64,000 nt of DNA from Sphingopyxis sp. (lineage in GTDB: Bacteria > Pseudomonadota > Alphaproteobacteria > Sphingomonadales > Sphingomonadaceae): assembly GCF_016793825.1 (NCBI RefSeq), contig NZ_JAEULM010000014.1, positions 23,530 to 87,529 on the forward strand. Reading direction: 5' to 3'. Every line of letters begins with the position of its first letter. The stretch's first letter is position 1. A program made the translations under genes and the position numbers. Below the pieces are notes generated by a model that worked only from the letters and a program-made list of their open reading frames with translations, did not search any database and had not been told where the DNA came from. Of this stretch, positions 16,830 through 29,010 are shown piece by piece.

Positions 16830-18332
16830 TTAGTTAGGTAAGGCAATCAGTCGATTCAATGGGTGGATCGCGCGCACGTTCGGACGCAGCCCGGTCAGCC
16901 GCTGCGAAGCGACCGACCAGCGGAGCGGCGAGGCAAGGGGAATGAAGGGCGTGTAGCGCGCCAGGATCGCCTCGATCTCCCCCACCTGCTGCGCGCGCTG
17001 GCCGGCATCGATGTTCGCGGTCGTCGCTTCGATCATCTCCTGCGCGTCGCGGTTGCAGAGCGTGCCCGGCTGACAGGACAGCCGGCGCAGCGCCCAGAGT
17101 GCGTCGTCGTTGGGGGCGACTTCGTCGATCAGGCGGAGGTCGGCCGCCGATGCCATGTTGACGCGCCGGCTTTCGATGCCGAGCCGTGCGAAATCGGCCG
17201 CGATATAGGCGAAGAGAATGCGGCCGCCCGGCGTCGCGGGGACCGCGATGCGCAGCGGGTCGATGTCGCGGCCGCCGGCGCGCCAGGCATCGACGACACG
17301 CTTTGCCTGCACGAGGCGCGAGTTGTCGTCATAGTCCGCCCATGCGGGGGCGAGCGGCTCCGGACCGCCGTCGCGGCGAAAGGCTGCCGGTCGCAGGGTC
17401 GTTTGCGGCTGCCATTCGGCCAGCCCGAAGGCGTCGATCAGGCGCTGGCGCCGGATGGCGCGCGACAGGGCATCGCGGTTGGCATCGATCCCGAGAAAGC
17501 CGTCGGTGCGGGTGAAGGCGAGGCCGAAAAGGCCCGGCGCCGGATCGACGACCAGCCGCGACCGGCCGATATTGGAGGCGACGAAATAGGGCAGGGTCGA
17601 AAAACGCCCCCCGATGACGCCGTCGGCATAGCCGTTCTTGAAACGCGCCAGCGCCCCTTGCGGAGTGGTGCCGACGAGTTCGATCGACGCGGCGGGGTCG
17701 TTCGCCGCCGCCTCCGCCGCGGCAGGGTCTTCGGCAAGCGGGTCGGGAACGGGCGACAGCAGGACCGTGCGCCCCGTCCGTTTCGCGCGCATCGGTCCCC
17801 ATCCCATGCCCTTGTACACGATCGCCATCGACGGTTGCGCAAGGAGTTCGAGGATGTTCGGTTGCGGGACCGACAGGCGGATTTCGATGACGCTGTCGGT
17901 CATCGCCTTGATCGTTTCGATCTCCGGAAAATTGCTCTTGAGGAGGTGCCGGCTGGCCGGGGCGATATAGGACCGCAGGGTGGCGGCGACATCCTCCGCC
18001 ATCACCTTGCGGCCGTTCGTCCATTTCGCCTCGCGGATGCGAAAGACATAGCTGCGGCCGTCGGCGGTGACGGTCCAGCGTTCGGCGAGCCCGGTATCGA
18101 TCTGTCCTTCGCCATCGAAGCTGACGAGTCCCTGCGCCGACAGGTCGAGCAGCGCGGCGTTGCCCGCCGACAATTCGCCGCGGAGCGGCGCGGCGGCCGA
18201 CGTGATCGGCCCGATCGCGGCAACCCTCACCGGGCCGCGCGCGCCGAAAAGACCGCAGTTTGTCAACGCAAGCGCGGCGGTGGCGGCAAGCAGGACGGTG
18301 GCGGCGGGGCGGAGGGCGTACATTCCCGCCAC
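16830..18332 (-). CDS. ABC-type peptide/solute-binding lipoprotein (SBP family 5)
   Basis: A 500-residue extracytoplasmic solute-binding protein of the DppA/OppA class. A signal sequence (MYALRPAATVLLAATAALAL) ends at TNC, an atypical lipobox with Asn before the Cys. Family segments include LDLSAQGLVSFDGEGQIDTG and ERWTVTADGRSYVFRIREA near the N-terminus, and RLIDAFGLAEWQ later. No permease or ATPase gene is adjacent, so it either serves a transporter encoded elsewhere or has another binding role. The start may be the ATG at 18332 or the one three codons later. Confidence 0.82.
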   Translation of the reverse strand: MAGMYALRPAATVLLAATAALALTNCGLFGARGPVRVAAIGPITSAAAPLRGELSAGNAALLDLSAQGLVSFDGEGQIDTGLAERWTVTADGRSYVFRIREAKWTNGRKVMAEDVAATLRSYIAPASRHLLKSNFPEIETIKAMTDSVIEIRLSVPQPNILELLAQPSMAIVYKGMGWGPMRAKRTGRTVLLSPVPDPLAEDPAAAEAAANDPAASIELVGTTPQGALARFKNGYADGVIGGRFSTLPYFVASNIGRSRLVVDPAPGLFGLAFTRTDGFLGIDANRDALSRAIRRQRLIDAFGLAEWQPQTTLRPAAFRRDGGPEPLAPAWADYDDNSRLVQAKRVVDAWRAGGRDIDPLRIAVPATPGGRILFAYIAADFARLGIESRRVNMASAADLRLIDEVAPNDDALWALRRLSCQPGTLCNRDAQEMIEATTANIDAGQRAQQVGEIEAILARYTPFIPLASPLRWSVASQRLTGLRPNVRAIHPLNRLIALPN

Positions 18333-18421
18333 TTTAAGACGCGCTTGCGCGCAAGGCCATGCCCTTGTGTGCCGGGCCGGACAAAAGATGAAGGACGGCG
18401 CCCGGGCAAGGGGATGGATGG

Positions 18422-18504
18422 TGCGGACGGCGGGACTTGAACCCGCATGACACTAGGCCGGCAGATTTTAAGTCTGCTGCGTCTACCGATTTCGCCACGT
18501 CCGC
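18422..18504 (-). tRNA. tRNA-Leu (anticodon TAA)
   Basis: On the minus strand a class II tRNA starts GCGGACG and ends CGTCCGC plus the discriminator A; the CCA is not fully encoded. The D-arm GGCGAAATCGGTAGAC is leucine-type. The anticodon arm GCAGA-CTTAAAA-TCTGC gives TAA, and a variable arm follows. This is a second TAA isoacceptor besides the broken one at 60513. Confidence 0.95.
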
Positions 18505-18594
18505 GCCGTTTCCGGCAAGAGCCGATGGCCGGAGAGAGGTCAAGCCTCCTTTGCGGGCTTCACCCTGCGCGATCGCTCGGCTAGAGCCGGATGC

Positions 18595-19532
<938 letters not shown>

Positions 19533-19536
<4 letters not shown>

Positions 19537-20300
19537 TTTCGAATTTCCGGGGTATCCGGGCGATCTATCGGTTCGAAATGGCGCGGTTCGGGCGGACGGT
19601 CTGGACCAGTCTGCTGCTGCCGGTGATCACGACGACGCTCTATTTCGTCGTGTTCGGTTCGGCGATCGGCAGCCGGATGAGCGACGTCAGCACGGTGCCC
19701 TATGGTGCGTTCATCGTGCCCGGACTGATGATGCTGACGATGTTCACCGAAAGCATCGGCAACGCGAGCTTCGGTATCTACATGCCCAAATGGACCGGCA
19801 CGATCTATGAGATGCTGTCGTCGCCGATGTCGCCGCTGGAACTGCTGATCGCCTATGTCGGCGCGGCGGCGACGAAGTCGGTCATCATCGGATCGATCAT
19901 CTTCGCGACCGCCCATCTGTTCGTCGATGTCCAGGTCGCCCATCCGGTCCTGATGGTCGGGTTCATGATCCTGATGGCGGTCACCTTTTGCCTGTTCGGG
20001 TTCATTATCGGCATCTGGGCGCAGAGTTTCGAGCAGTTGCAGGTGATCCCGATGCTTGTCGTCTATCCGCTGACGTTTCTCGGCGGCGCCTTCTATTCGC
20101 TCGACATGCTGCCTGCGGCCTGGCGCGTGGTGACGCTCTTCAATCCGGTCGTCTATCTGATCAGCGGTTTTCGCTGGACCTTTTTCGGGCAGGGCGACGT
20201 TGGGATCGAAGTCAGCATGGGGGCGGTGGCCCTTTTCCTTCTGCTCTGTCTGACGGTGATCTTCTGGATGTTCCGCACGGGTTACCGCCTGAAGAATTGA
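19533..20300 (+). CDS. ABC-2 type exporter permease
   Basis: A 255-residue permease with six hydrophobic segments and the ABC-2 membrane fold (YadH-like). The segment [20 protein letters not shown] followed by [13 protein letters not shown] is the hallmark late loop of the family. It starts inside the ATPase stop (ATGA), so the two are coupled. It is expected to form a homodimer with two copies of the ATPase. Confidence 0.93.
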
Positions 20301-20411
20301 GCATGCGGCGGACGCACGTCCGCTGGTCCGGCACGGGCCTTTCCACGCCGGATCGCGGCGCGCCTGCGCCGCCTGCAAGGACGGAATACAAAGGTTGGCG
20401 GACGTCCGAAC

Positions 20412-20690
20412 TTAATCGTTCAGGCGTTCACGCATTTCCTTACCGGGTTTGAAATAGGGAACATTTTTCGCGTTCACGGCGACGGGGGTGCCGGTGCGAG
20501 GGTTGCGGCCGGTGCGCGACTCGCGCGCGCGGGTCGAGAATGCTCCGAAGCCGCGCAATTCGACGCGCCCTCCCGCAGCAAGCTGATCGACGATGGAATC
20601 GAAAAACGCATCGACGATTCTTTCGACCTCTTCAAGACGCAAGTCGCTGTTTTCACTCGCGATCTTTTGCACCAGTTCCGACCGGATCAT
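20412..20690 (-). CDS. ihfB: Integration host factor beta subunit
   Basis: A 92-residue DNA-bending protein of the HU/IHF family. It begins [11 protein letters not shown] and has the beta-arm segment [20 protein letters not shown] with the DNA-intercalating proline context (NPRTG), then [18 protein letters not shown]-beta pairs with IhfA to bend DNA in recombination, replication and transcription. Its position after rpsA is the classical proteobacterial cmk-rpsA-ihfB order, here with a 208-bp gap that contains the rpsA terminator. Confidence 0.95.
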   Translation of the reverse strand: MIRSELVQKIASENSDLRLEEVERIVDAFFDSIVDQLAAGGRVELRGFGAFSTRARESRTGRNPRTGTPVAVNAKNVPYFKPGKEMRERLND

Positions 20691-20833
20691 GGGCTTCCCC
20701 TAATATAAACACGCGCACCCCGCAGGATGCAGGCCATCCGGTCTTTGCCGGCTCGGTATGCGTGAGGACCCCTCCCTACGCGGTGGGAAGACTATCATGA
20801 ATCACTGTTCGGTCAAAATATATCACTGAAAGA

Positions 20834-20868
20834 AAAAGGCCCGCAGAGGGACACTCTGCGGGCCTTTT
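20834..20868 (-). terminator. rpsA terminator
   Basis: A 15-bp perfect stem (20834-20848 with 20854-20868, CTCTGCGGGCCTTTT arm) and a 5-base loop, 30 bp past the rpsA stop on the minus strand, running into TTTTTCTTTC. Confidence 0.88.
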
Positions 20869-20898
20869 GCATTGCCTTGCGGCGAAAGGCTGAAACTA

Positions 20899-22614
20899 TC
20901 AGTCCTTCTTGCCGGCCTTCAGCGCTTCGCCGAGGATGTCGCCAAGCGACGCACCCGAATCCGACGAACCGTACTGAGCGACGGCTTCCTTCTCTTCGGC
21001 GATCTGCATCGCCTTGACCGAGAAGCTGGGCTTCTTCGAACGGTCGAAGCCGATGACCATCGCGTCGAACTTCTGACCGACCTGATAGCGCTCGGCGCGC
21101 TGTTCGTCGCGGTCGCGGCCAAGGTCGGCACGCTTGATGAAGCCGGTCGCGCCGTCTTCGCCGGCCTGGACTTCGAGGCCGTTGTCGCGGACTTCGAGGA
21201 CCGAGACGGTCACGATGTCGTTCTTCTTCAGCGAACCCGCGCTTGCGGCGGCGCTGCCGCCAACGGCCGGCGCACCCTTTTCAAGCTGCTTGATGCCGAG
21301 GCTGATGCGTTCCTTCTCGACATCGACGTCGAGAACGACGACCTGCACGGCCTCGCCCTTGCGGTGGAGGTGCAGCGCTTCTTCGCCCGAGATGCCCCAT
21401 GCGATGTCCGACATGTGAACCATGCCGTCGACGTCGCCCGGCAGGCCGACGAACAGACCGAATTCGGTCGCGTTCTTGACTTCGCCTTCGACGACCGAAC
21501 CGACCGGATGGGCTTCGGCAAACGCACCCCAGGGGTTCGACTGGGCCTGCTTGAGGCCGAGGCTGATGCGGCGCTTGTCGCTGTCGACTTCGAGGACGAT
21601 GACGTCGACTTCCTGGCTGGTCGAAACGATCTTGCCGGGGTGGACGTTCTTCTTGACCCACGACATTTCGCTGACGTGGACCAGACCTTCGATGCCGGCT
21701 TCCAGTTCGACGAACGCACCATAATCGGTGATGTTCGTGACCGTACCCGACAGCTTCGCACCGACGGGATACTTGGCGGCGACGCCTTCCCACGGATCGC
21801 TTTCGAGCTGCTTCATGCCGAGGCTGATGCGCTGCGTGTCGCGGTTGATGCGGATGATCTGGACGCGGACATTGTCACCGATGTTGATGACTTCGCTCGG
21901 GTGGTTGACGCGCTTGTAGCTCATGTCGGTGACATGGAGCAGGCCGTCGATGCCGCCGAGGTCGACGAACGCACCATAATCGGTGATGTTCTTGACCGCG
22001 CCTTCGATGATCTGGCCTTCTTCGAGGTTCTGGATCAGGCCCGAACGCTGTTCGGCGCGCGTTTCCTCGAGGATGGCGCGGCGCGACACGACGATGTTGC
22101 CGCGGCGACGGTCCATCTTCAGGATCTGGAACGGCTGGGGCAGGTCCATGAGCGGGCCGACGTCGCGCACGGGGCGGATATCGACCTGTGAACCCGGAAG
22201 GAAGGCCACGGCGCCGCCGAGATCGACGGTGAAGCCGCCCTTGACGCGGCCGAAGATAACGCCTTCGACGCGGGCTTCCTTGTTGAATTCTTCTTCCAGG
22301 CGGTCCCACGCGGCTTCGCGGCGAGCACGGTCGCGCGACAGCATGGTTTCGCCATTGGCGTTTTCGACGCGGTCGACATAGACTTCGACTTCGTCGCCGA
22401 CCTTGATGTCGGCCTTCTGGCCCGGCATCGCGAATTCGCGAAGCGGCACGCGGCCTTCGCTCTTCAGGCCGATGTCGATCACTGCCAGGTCATTTTCGAT
22501 CGCGGTCACGGTGCCCTTGACGACGCGGCCTTCAAAGCCGCCGTCGGCACCACCAAGCGATTCATCGAGCATCGCGGCGAAATCGTCGCGCGTCGGGAAA
22601 GCCGTAGTGGCCAT
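20899..22614 (-). CDS. rpsA: 30S ribosomal protein S1
   Basis: A 571-residue protein with six S1 (OB-fold) repeats, the alphaproteobacterial full length. Repeat starts are visible, for example GRVVKGTVTAIENDLAVIDI (first), IIEGAVKNITDYGAFVDLGG (third) and KLSGTVTNITDYGAFVELEA (fourth). S1 recruits mRNAs to the 30S subunit. I place the start at ATG 22614 (MATTAFPTRDDFAAML), with AAGGAAA upstream; the frame stays open far upstream but that part is not coding. It lies between cmk and ihfB, the usual order. Confidence 0.96.
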   Translation of the reverse strand: MATTAFPTRDDFAAMLDESLGGADGGFEGRVVKGTVTAIENDLAVIDIGLKSEGRVPLREFAMPGQKADIKVGDEVEVYVDRVENANGETMLSRDRARREAAWDRLEEEFNKEARVEGVIFGRVKGGFTVDLGGAVAFLPGSQVDIRPVRDVGPLMDLPQPFQILKMDRRRGNIVVSRRAILEETRAEQRSGLIQNLEEGQIIEGAVKNITDYGAFVDLGGIDGLLHVTDMSYKRVNHPSEVINIGDNVRVQIIRINRDTQRISLGMKQLESDPWEGVAAKYPVGAKLSGTVTNITDYGAFVELEAGIEGLVHVSEMSWVKKNVHPGKIVSTSQEVDVIVLEVDSDKRRISLGLKQAQSNPWGAFAEAHPVGSVVEGEVKNATEFGLFVGLPGDVDGMVHMSDIAWGISGEEALHLHRKGEAVQVVVLDVDVEKERISLGIKQLEKGAPAVGGSAAASAGSLKKNDIVTVSVLEVRDNGLEVQAGEDGATGFIKRADLGRDRDEQRAERYQVGQKFDAMVIGFDRSKKPSFSVKAMQIAEEKEAVAQYGSSDSGASLGDILGEALKAGKKD

Positions 22615-22969
22615 GGATGGTTTCCTTACTTCATTTGTTCCGGCCAAGCGGTTGGTTCCGCTGGTCTTGTGGCCGATCCGTCCTGCCCGCCGAATGCGAG
22701 GCAAGACATCCTCGAGGCGGATCGCGGACGACGCACGGGCAAAACAAAAAGGGCGCGACGAGGTCACCCCGTCACGCCCGACGCTCCAATAGAAGCGGCG
22801 GTTCACTCGTGCCTCGACCGGCAAAAAGCCCGTCGGACGGCGCGCGTATAGGCGTGAGAGCCGCAGTCGGCAAGGAAAAAGGCCGTGCCGGTCGAGGCGG
22901 TTGAGCTTTCGAAGTCTTCGAATAGGGGAGCAGGCGGATTGGATCCGCGCTGAGGCGCGGAGTTGTGAT
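22615..22969. other. 355-bp rpsA leader / cmk-rpsA intergenic region
   Basis: No gene is visible. On the minus strand it contains the terminator at 22741-22779, then about 125 bases before rpsA that include a hairpin (CCAGCGG...CCGCTTGG, near 22650-22670). Since S1 production is autoregulated in other proteobacteria, the leader hairpins are candidate control elements. Confidence 0.5.
22741..22779 (-). terminator. Terminator or attenuator between cmk and rpsA
   Basis: On the minus strand, arms GGGCGTGACG and CGTCGCGCCC (one mismatch) close a roughly 29-base hairpin (22751-22779) followed directly by TTTTTGTTTT, a strong intrinsic terminator. It is 190 bp after cmk and 127 bp before rpsA. Confidence 0.75.
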
Positions 22970-25014
<2,045 letters not shown>

Positions 25015-25049
25015 TTAATATCCTTCTTTTAAAGGGTTACGAGGCATAT

Positions 25050-25373
25050 ATGGTAAAGGCTGAATGGGGCACGAAGCGTAGCTGCCCGAAATGCGCAACC
25101 CGATTCTATGATTTGACCAAGGACGATCCAGTTAGTTGCATCAACTGCGGTTACGCCTGGCTTCCGGAATCGGTGTTGAAATCGAAGCAGCCGATGCCGT
25201 TCGAACAGCTCGAAAAGCCCGGCAAGGTCGCGAAGGAAGAGAGCGTCGACGAGGATCTGGATCTGGACGTCGATGTCGACGAGGACAGCGATTCGCCGGA
25301 CAATGACGTCGACCTTGGCGGCGACGACGATCTGGGCGTCGACACCGGCGACGACAGCGACGAAGAAAGCTGA
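25050..25373 (+). CDS. TIGR02300-type zinc-ribbon protein with acidic tail
   Basis: A 107-residue protein: KRSCPKCATRFYDL and SCINCGYAW give two CxxC pairs that form a zinc ribbon (residues about 10-38), followed by a linker and a 45-residue tail almost entirely of Asp, Glu and Ser. This matches the alphaproteobacterial TIGR02300 family. Its role is not established; the zinc ribbon plus acidic tail suggest contact with RNA polymerase or nucleic-acid-binding partners. It reads away from aroA (divergent), with a terminator after it. Confidence 0.9.
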   Translation: MVKAEWGTKRSCPKCATRFYDLTKDDPVSCINCGYAWLPESVLKSKQPMPFEQLEKPGKVAKEESVDEDLDLDVDVDEDSDSPDNDVDLGGDDDLGVDTGDDSDEES

Positions 25374-25382
25374 TCATCCACG

Positions 25383-25418
25383 GGGGCCAAAAAAGCACCT
25401 GGCGGTGCATTTGGCCCC
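25383..25418 (+). terminator. Terminator after the zinc-ribbon gene
   Basis: Arms GGGGCCAA (25383-25390) and TTGGCCCC (25411-25418), with an inner GCACC/GGTGC pairing that extends the hairpin. It follows the stop by about 10 bp. Confidence 0.7.
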
Positions 25419-25491
25419 TTGCATAACGGACGTGCGCTGGTAAAGGCGGCGTCCCGGTCGCACTCCCCAGCGCGGCCGTATGAAATGGCAC

Positions 25492-25567
<76 letters not shown>

Positions 25568-25577
25568 TTTCCCACAG

Positions 25578-25600
25578 GGCCCGCGAAAGCGGGCCTTTTT
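25578..25600 (+). terminator. tRNA-Ala terminator
   Basis: Perfect 7-bp stem GGCCCGC/GCGGGCC with a GAAA tetraloop and TTTTT tail, 10 bp after the tRNA. Confidence 0.88.
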
Positions 25601-25634
25601 GTTGTCCGATCATGGTGTCCGGCGAAGCGGGTGG

Positions 25635-26081
25635 CTATGCGGCCGCTTCTTCCTTCTCGAAGAGGGGTTCCAGCTCGATTGGGTCGGCCAGCGTGATCCG
25701 GTCGAGGATCGACGCGGTGTCGTCGCGTACCTTCAGCATCAGGCTGCGGAGCCGGCATTCGGATTCGGGCAGGCAATTCTTGCAATGTTCGTGGGCGTTG
25801 CGGGCGGCGCAGGGCACAAGGGCGAGCGAACCGCGTGTCAACCGGACCAGGTCGCCATAGCTGATGTCGATCGGCGGCAGCGCGAGCTGATATCCACCGT
25901 CGCGGCCGCGCTGCGATATCAGGAGTCCCTCGCGCGCCATTTCCGACAAAATCACCGTCAGGAACTTGGGCGGAATATTCTGGGCGTCCGCAATATCCGC
26001 GAGCTGGACCTGCCCCTTGCCCCAATGGTCGGCAAGGTGCTGGAAAGCGCGGATCGTGTAGCGGGTCTTTTGCGACAGCAT
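25635..26081 (-). CDS. Rrf2 family transcriptional regulator
   Basis: A 148-residue winged-helix regulator. The DNA-binding N-terminus includes TRYTIRAFQHLADHWG, DIADAQNIPPKFLTVILSEM and GRDGGYQLA. The C-terminal part has four cysteines in CAARNAHEHCKNCLPESEC, the pattern that binds an Fe-S cluster in IscR, RsrR and NsrR-type members, so it is probably a redox, iron or NO sensor. No isc/suf or nitrosative-stress genes are adjacent. Its target genes are unknown. Confidence 0.9.
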   Translation of the reverse strand: MLSQKTRYTIRAFQHLADHWGKGQVQLADIADAQNIPPKFLTVILSEMAREGLLISQRGRDGGYQLALPPIDISYGDLVRLTRGSLALVPCAARNAHEHCKNCLPESECRLRSLMLKVRDDTASILDRITLADPIELEPLFEKEEAAA

Positions 26082-26227
26082 GAAGCGGTTAGTGTGACAT
26101 ATTCATACTTAATTCAACCTGTGTGCATGAGATTCCGTCAAGAGTTGATGAAAATCACAGCGAGTGGCATGAACCCGCCGTACAGGGGTCGTGCGGCTGC
26201 CCGAATTCGGGCGCGACTAGGGTGGGT

Positions 26228-26791
26228 ATGATGAAGCACAGGATTTTATGGGCCCCGGCGATTCTTGCCGCCTGCATGCTGGCGGTAACACCCGCCGAGG
26301 CGCAGTTCGGCAGCCTCTTGCGCAAGGTGACGACGCCGACGCCGAAACCCAGCGAGGACGATAATGGCGGCTGTCCCAAGGGTAAGAAGGGCAGCAGCGC
26401 CGGGCGCAAGGTGCTGGGCGGAGTCCTCGACGAAGCGATCGGCAGCGCGGCGAGCCGCGCCGGGGTGTACAGCTATGTGCCGATCGCCGAGGTCAGCGGA
26501 ACGTTGACGAATGCGATCGCCTGCAAGCTCGATCCGGCGGAACAGGTACAGGCGGCGGCCGCGACCGAGGAGGTCACGCGCGGCGAGGCGGTTGGCGCGA
26601 CGGCGAACTGGACGAGCGAGACGCGCGAGAATGTCACGGGATCATCGACCGTTCAGTCGAAAAACAAGCTCGCCGACGGCACGAGCTGCATGAACGTCAC
26701 CGACATCGTGATCGTTGAGGGCGAAGAAACGCGCGTCTCCAAAAAGATGTGCAGGGGCCCCGGTCAGTCGCGCTATGTCCTCGCGGCATAG
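26228..26791 (+). CDS. Exported protein of unknown function
   Basis: A 187-residue protein with a signal peptide (HRILWAPAILAACMLAVTPA, cleavage after AEA). The mature part has a low-complexity Lys/Gly stretch (CPKGKKGSSAGRKVLGG), a central segment with repeated Ala/Thr/Glu and a C-terminal half with paired cysteines (TSCMNVTD and KKMCRGP). That ending resembles small outer-membrane or surface-antigen-like proteins of proteobacteria, but I cannot name a family. It overlaps the next gene by 17 bp. Either of two adjacent ATGs (26228, 26231) could be the start. Confidence 0.65.
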   Translation: MMKHRILWAPAILAACMLAVTPAEAQFGSLLRKVTTPTPKPSEDDNGGCPKGKKGSSAGRKVLGGVLDEAIGSAASRAGVYSYVPIAEVSGTLTNAIACKLDPAEQVQAAAATEEVTRGEAVGATANWTSETRENVTGSSTVQSKNKLADGTSCMNVTDIVIVEGEETRVSKKMCRGPGQSRYVLAA

Positions 26792-27491
26792 GCTGGTCCG
26801 GATCGCGCTGGCCAGCGCGGCGCTTGCGTGCCTGACCGGCGCCGCGAAGGCCAAGATGGACCCGGCGAACCCGACGTGCCCGCTCAGCCCCGACTGGTCG
26901 GCGAACACGACGATGCAACTGACCCCGGTGGTTCGGAACGGCACCAAGGTTCTGCTGGCCGAAGGACGGATCGACGCGGGCGTGCCCGACCGGCTCAAGA
27001 AAGCGCTCGAGGCGAATCCGGATGTTGCGGAGGTGTGGCTGCGTTCGCCGGGCGGCGATGCGCGCGCGGGCAACGCGGCGGGGCGTGTCATTCGCCAGAA
27101 TATGGGGCTGATGACGCGGATACCCGCAGGCTGGGCCTGTTTCAGCGCCTGCAACTTCATCTTCATGGGCGGCCAGCCGCGCGTGATTGATCCGGGCGGG
27201 CTGTTCATCGTCCACATGTTCACGCGCACCGGCGACCGCCAGTCGATCGACATGAGCGTCGCGATGGGGACCGACGCGACGCGCGAACTGATCGGCGATA
27301 TCGAACAGGATGCCGCTCTTCTGGCGAGCGAGGACAATGATTTCCTGATCCGCATGGGCGTGTCGCGCAAGCTGCTGACCGAAGTGATGTACCAGCAGAA
27401 AGCGCTCGCCAATTCGGAGGACAAGTCGACGCGCCGCTGCCTGACGCAGGCCGAGGTCAAAGCCTATAACGTTGCAAATAACAACGAATAG
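26775..27491 (+). CDS. ClpP/crotonase-fold periplasmic protein
   Basis: A 238-residue protein with a signal peptide (RLVRIALASAALACLTGAAK). Residues about 78-190 show a Clp-protease-like core: VWLRSPGGDARAGNAAGRVI, then WACFSACNFIFMGG with the Ser in the nucleophile position, and LFIVHMF with the likely catalytic His. Similar proteins occur in alphaproteobacteria as putative serine proteases of unknown substrate. I start at ATG 26775; the longer frame is a shadow of the upstream gene. The genes are adjacent and may be co-transcribed. Confidence 0.72.
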   Translation: MSSRHRLVRIALASAALACLTGAAKAKMDPANPTCPLSPDWSANTTMQLTPVVRNGTKVLLAEGRIDAGVPDRLKKALEANPDVAEVWLRSPGGDARAGNAAGRVIRQNMGLMTRIPAGWACFSACNFIFMGGQPRVIDPGGLFIVHMFTRTGDRQSIDMSVAMGTDATRELIGDIEQDAALLASEDNDFLIRMGVSRKLLTEVMYQQKALANSEDKSTRRCLTQAEVKAYNVANNNE

Positions 27492-27524
27492 GATAGGTTC
27501 TCTCCAAAATCAGGAGAGGCTGCC

Positions 27525-28127
27525 ATGAATGACATGACGCACGAGCATGCGACCTTCCGCTCGATGATCGACGGGACGCAGGAAGACTGGGACATCATTG
27601 CGCGCGAGCAGAAGGAGTTCGCTCCGAACAATGGCCGGCGCATCCTCGACCATCTGAAGCTGCTCGGCGGCGACTATGGCGGCTTTCCGGTCGATCGGCT
27701 CGAGCATTGCCTGCAGACCGCGACCCGCGCGCACCGCGATGGCCGCGATGAGGAATATGTCGTGATGGCGCTGCTCCACGACATCGGTGATACGCTCGGC
27801 GCGTTCAATCATCCCGACGTTGCCGCCGCGATCCTGAAACCGTTCTTGTCGGAAGAGAATCTCTGGATCGTCCAGCATCATGGAGTCTTCCAGGGGCACT
27901 ATTTCTTCCATTATATCGGGCTCGACCGCGACATGCGCGATCAGTTCGCCGACAGCCCTTATGCTGCGGCGTGTGCCGAATTCTGCGAGAAGTATGACGC
28001 ACCGGCTTTCGATCCCGATTACGACACGCTGCCGCTGGAATTTTTCGAGCCGATGGTGATGCGGCTTTGCTCCTATCCGCGCCAGAGCATCTACAAGAAG
28101 GTGATGGTGGAGGAAGCGGCGGCGTAG
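27525..28127 (+). CDS. HD-domain phosphohydrolase
   Basis: A 200-residue all-alpha protein of the predicted HD phosphohydrolase group (COG4341-like). The metal-binding signature is MALLHDIGDTLGAFNHPDVA, with the paired His/Asp, and a later QHHGVFQGHYFFHYIG stretch supplies further histidines. Related proteins include oxygenase-type HD enzymes acting on small phosphonates, so either hydrolysis or mixed-valent iron chemistry is possible. It has a good ribosome-binding site (AGGAGAGG) and stands alone. Confidence 0.82.
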   Translation: MNDMTHEHATFRSMIDGTQEDWDIIAREQKEFAPNNGRRILDHLKLLGGDYGGFPVDRLEHCLQTATRAHRDGRDEEYVVMALLHDIGDTLGAFNHPDVAAAILKPFLSEENLWIVQHHGVFQGHYFFHYIGLDRDMRDQFADSPYAAACAEFCEKYDAPAFDPDYDTLPLEFFEPMVMRLCSYPRQSIYKKVMVEEAAA

Positions 28128-28142
28128 CGACCCGCGCGGGCG

Positions 28143-28170
28143 CGTCACCCCGGTTTTCGCCGGGATGACG
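28143..28170. terminator. Hairpin between convergent genes
   Basis: Arms CGTCACCCCGG and CCGGGATGACG with one mismatch and a TTTTCG loop. It separates the HD gene (plus) from the enoyl-CoA hydratase gene (minus) and belongs to a palindromic repeat type widespread in proteobacteria. Confidence 0.5.
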
Positions 28171-28178
28171 TGGCGCGC

Positions 28179-28982
28179 CTACTTCCCCTGGAATTCGGTC
28201 TTGCGCTTTTGCTGGAAGGCCAGAATGCCTTCCATCGCGTCGGCGCTGTTGCCGGCGATGAACTGGCCCTTCGCTTCGGCGTCGAGCGTTTCCGAATAGC
28301 TTTGCGACAGGCCGTCGCGCAGCACCTTGCGCATCGTCCCGAGCGAGACGGTCGGACCCTTGGCGAGGCGCGCGGCTAGTGCCCTGGCTTCGGTCATCAG
28401 GTCGGCATCCTCGACGCATTTATAGATGAGGCCCCATTCGGCAGCCTGTTCGGCGCCGATCTTTTCACCCAGCATCATCATCTGCGTTGCGCGCGGCAGG
28501 CCGATCAGGCGCGGCAGCAGCCATGATGATCCGCCGTCGGGGACGAGCCCGATATTGACGAAAGCCTGAAGGAAATAGGCGCTTTTGCCGGCGATGGTGA
28601 AATCGCCCGACAGGCCGAAGCTGCAACCGACGCCCGCGGCGGGACCGTTGACTGCGACGACGACCGGAATATCGAGGTTGGCAAGCGCAAGGAGCATCGG
28701 GTTATAATGGTTGCGTAGCGCCTTGCGGCTGTTCGCGCCGCCGCCGACCGCCGACCCGCTGCGGTCACCCGCCAGATCGGCGCCCGAACAGAAACCGCGC
28801 CCTTCGCCGGTGATCAGCAGCGAACGCGCGCCCAGAACGGGGAGGTAGTCGAGCGCCGTGCGAATATCGTCCGCCATCGCGGGCGGCATCGAATTCAGAC
28901 GATCGGGCCGATTGAGGTTGATCGTGGCGACATTGTCGGCGACTTCGAGCTTGATCGTGTCAAAGCTGGGGGCATCGGTCAT
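28179..28982 (-). CDS. Enoyl-CoA hydratase/isomerase family protein
   Basis: A 267-residue crotonase-fold protein of fatty-acid or aromatic-CoA breakdown. Residues show NRPDRLNSMPPAMADDI, the oxyanion-hole region GRGFCSGADLAG, and AAGVGCSFGLSGDFTIAG, followed by NIGLVPDGGSSWLLPRLIG where the acidic residue is Asp (as in isomerase-like PaaG) rather than the hydratase Glu. I start at ATG 28982, because GAGAGGA lies upstream. A palindromic site (29011-29029) overlaps its promoter and is shared with the enoyl-reductase gene at 38711. Confidence 0.88.
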   Translation of the reverse strand: MTDAPSFDTIKLEVADNVATINLNRPDRLNSMPPAMADDIRTALDYLPVLGARSLLITGEGRGFCSGADLAGDRSGSAVGGGANSRKALRNHYNPMLLALANLDIPVVVAVNGPAAGVGCSFGLSGDFTIAGKSAYFLQAFVNIGLVPDGGSSWLLPRLIGLPRATQMMMLGEKIGAEQAAEWGLIYKCVEDADLMTEARALAARLAKGPTVSLGTMRKVLRDGLSQSYSETLDAEAKGQFIAGNSADAMEGILAFQQKRKTEFQGK

Positions 28983-29010
28983 GGGGAAGAATCCTCTCGC
29001 GGCTGCTTTA

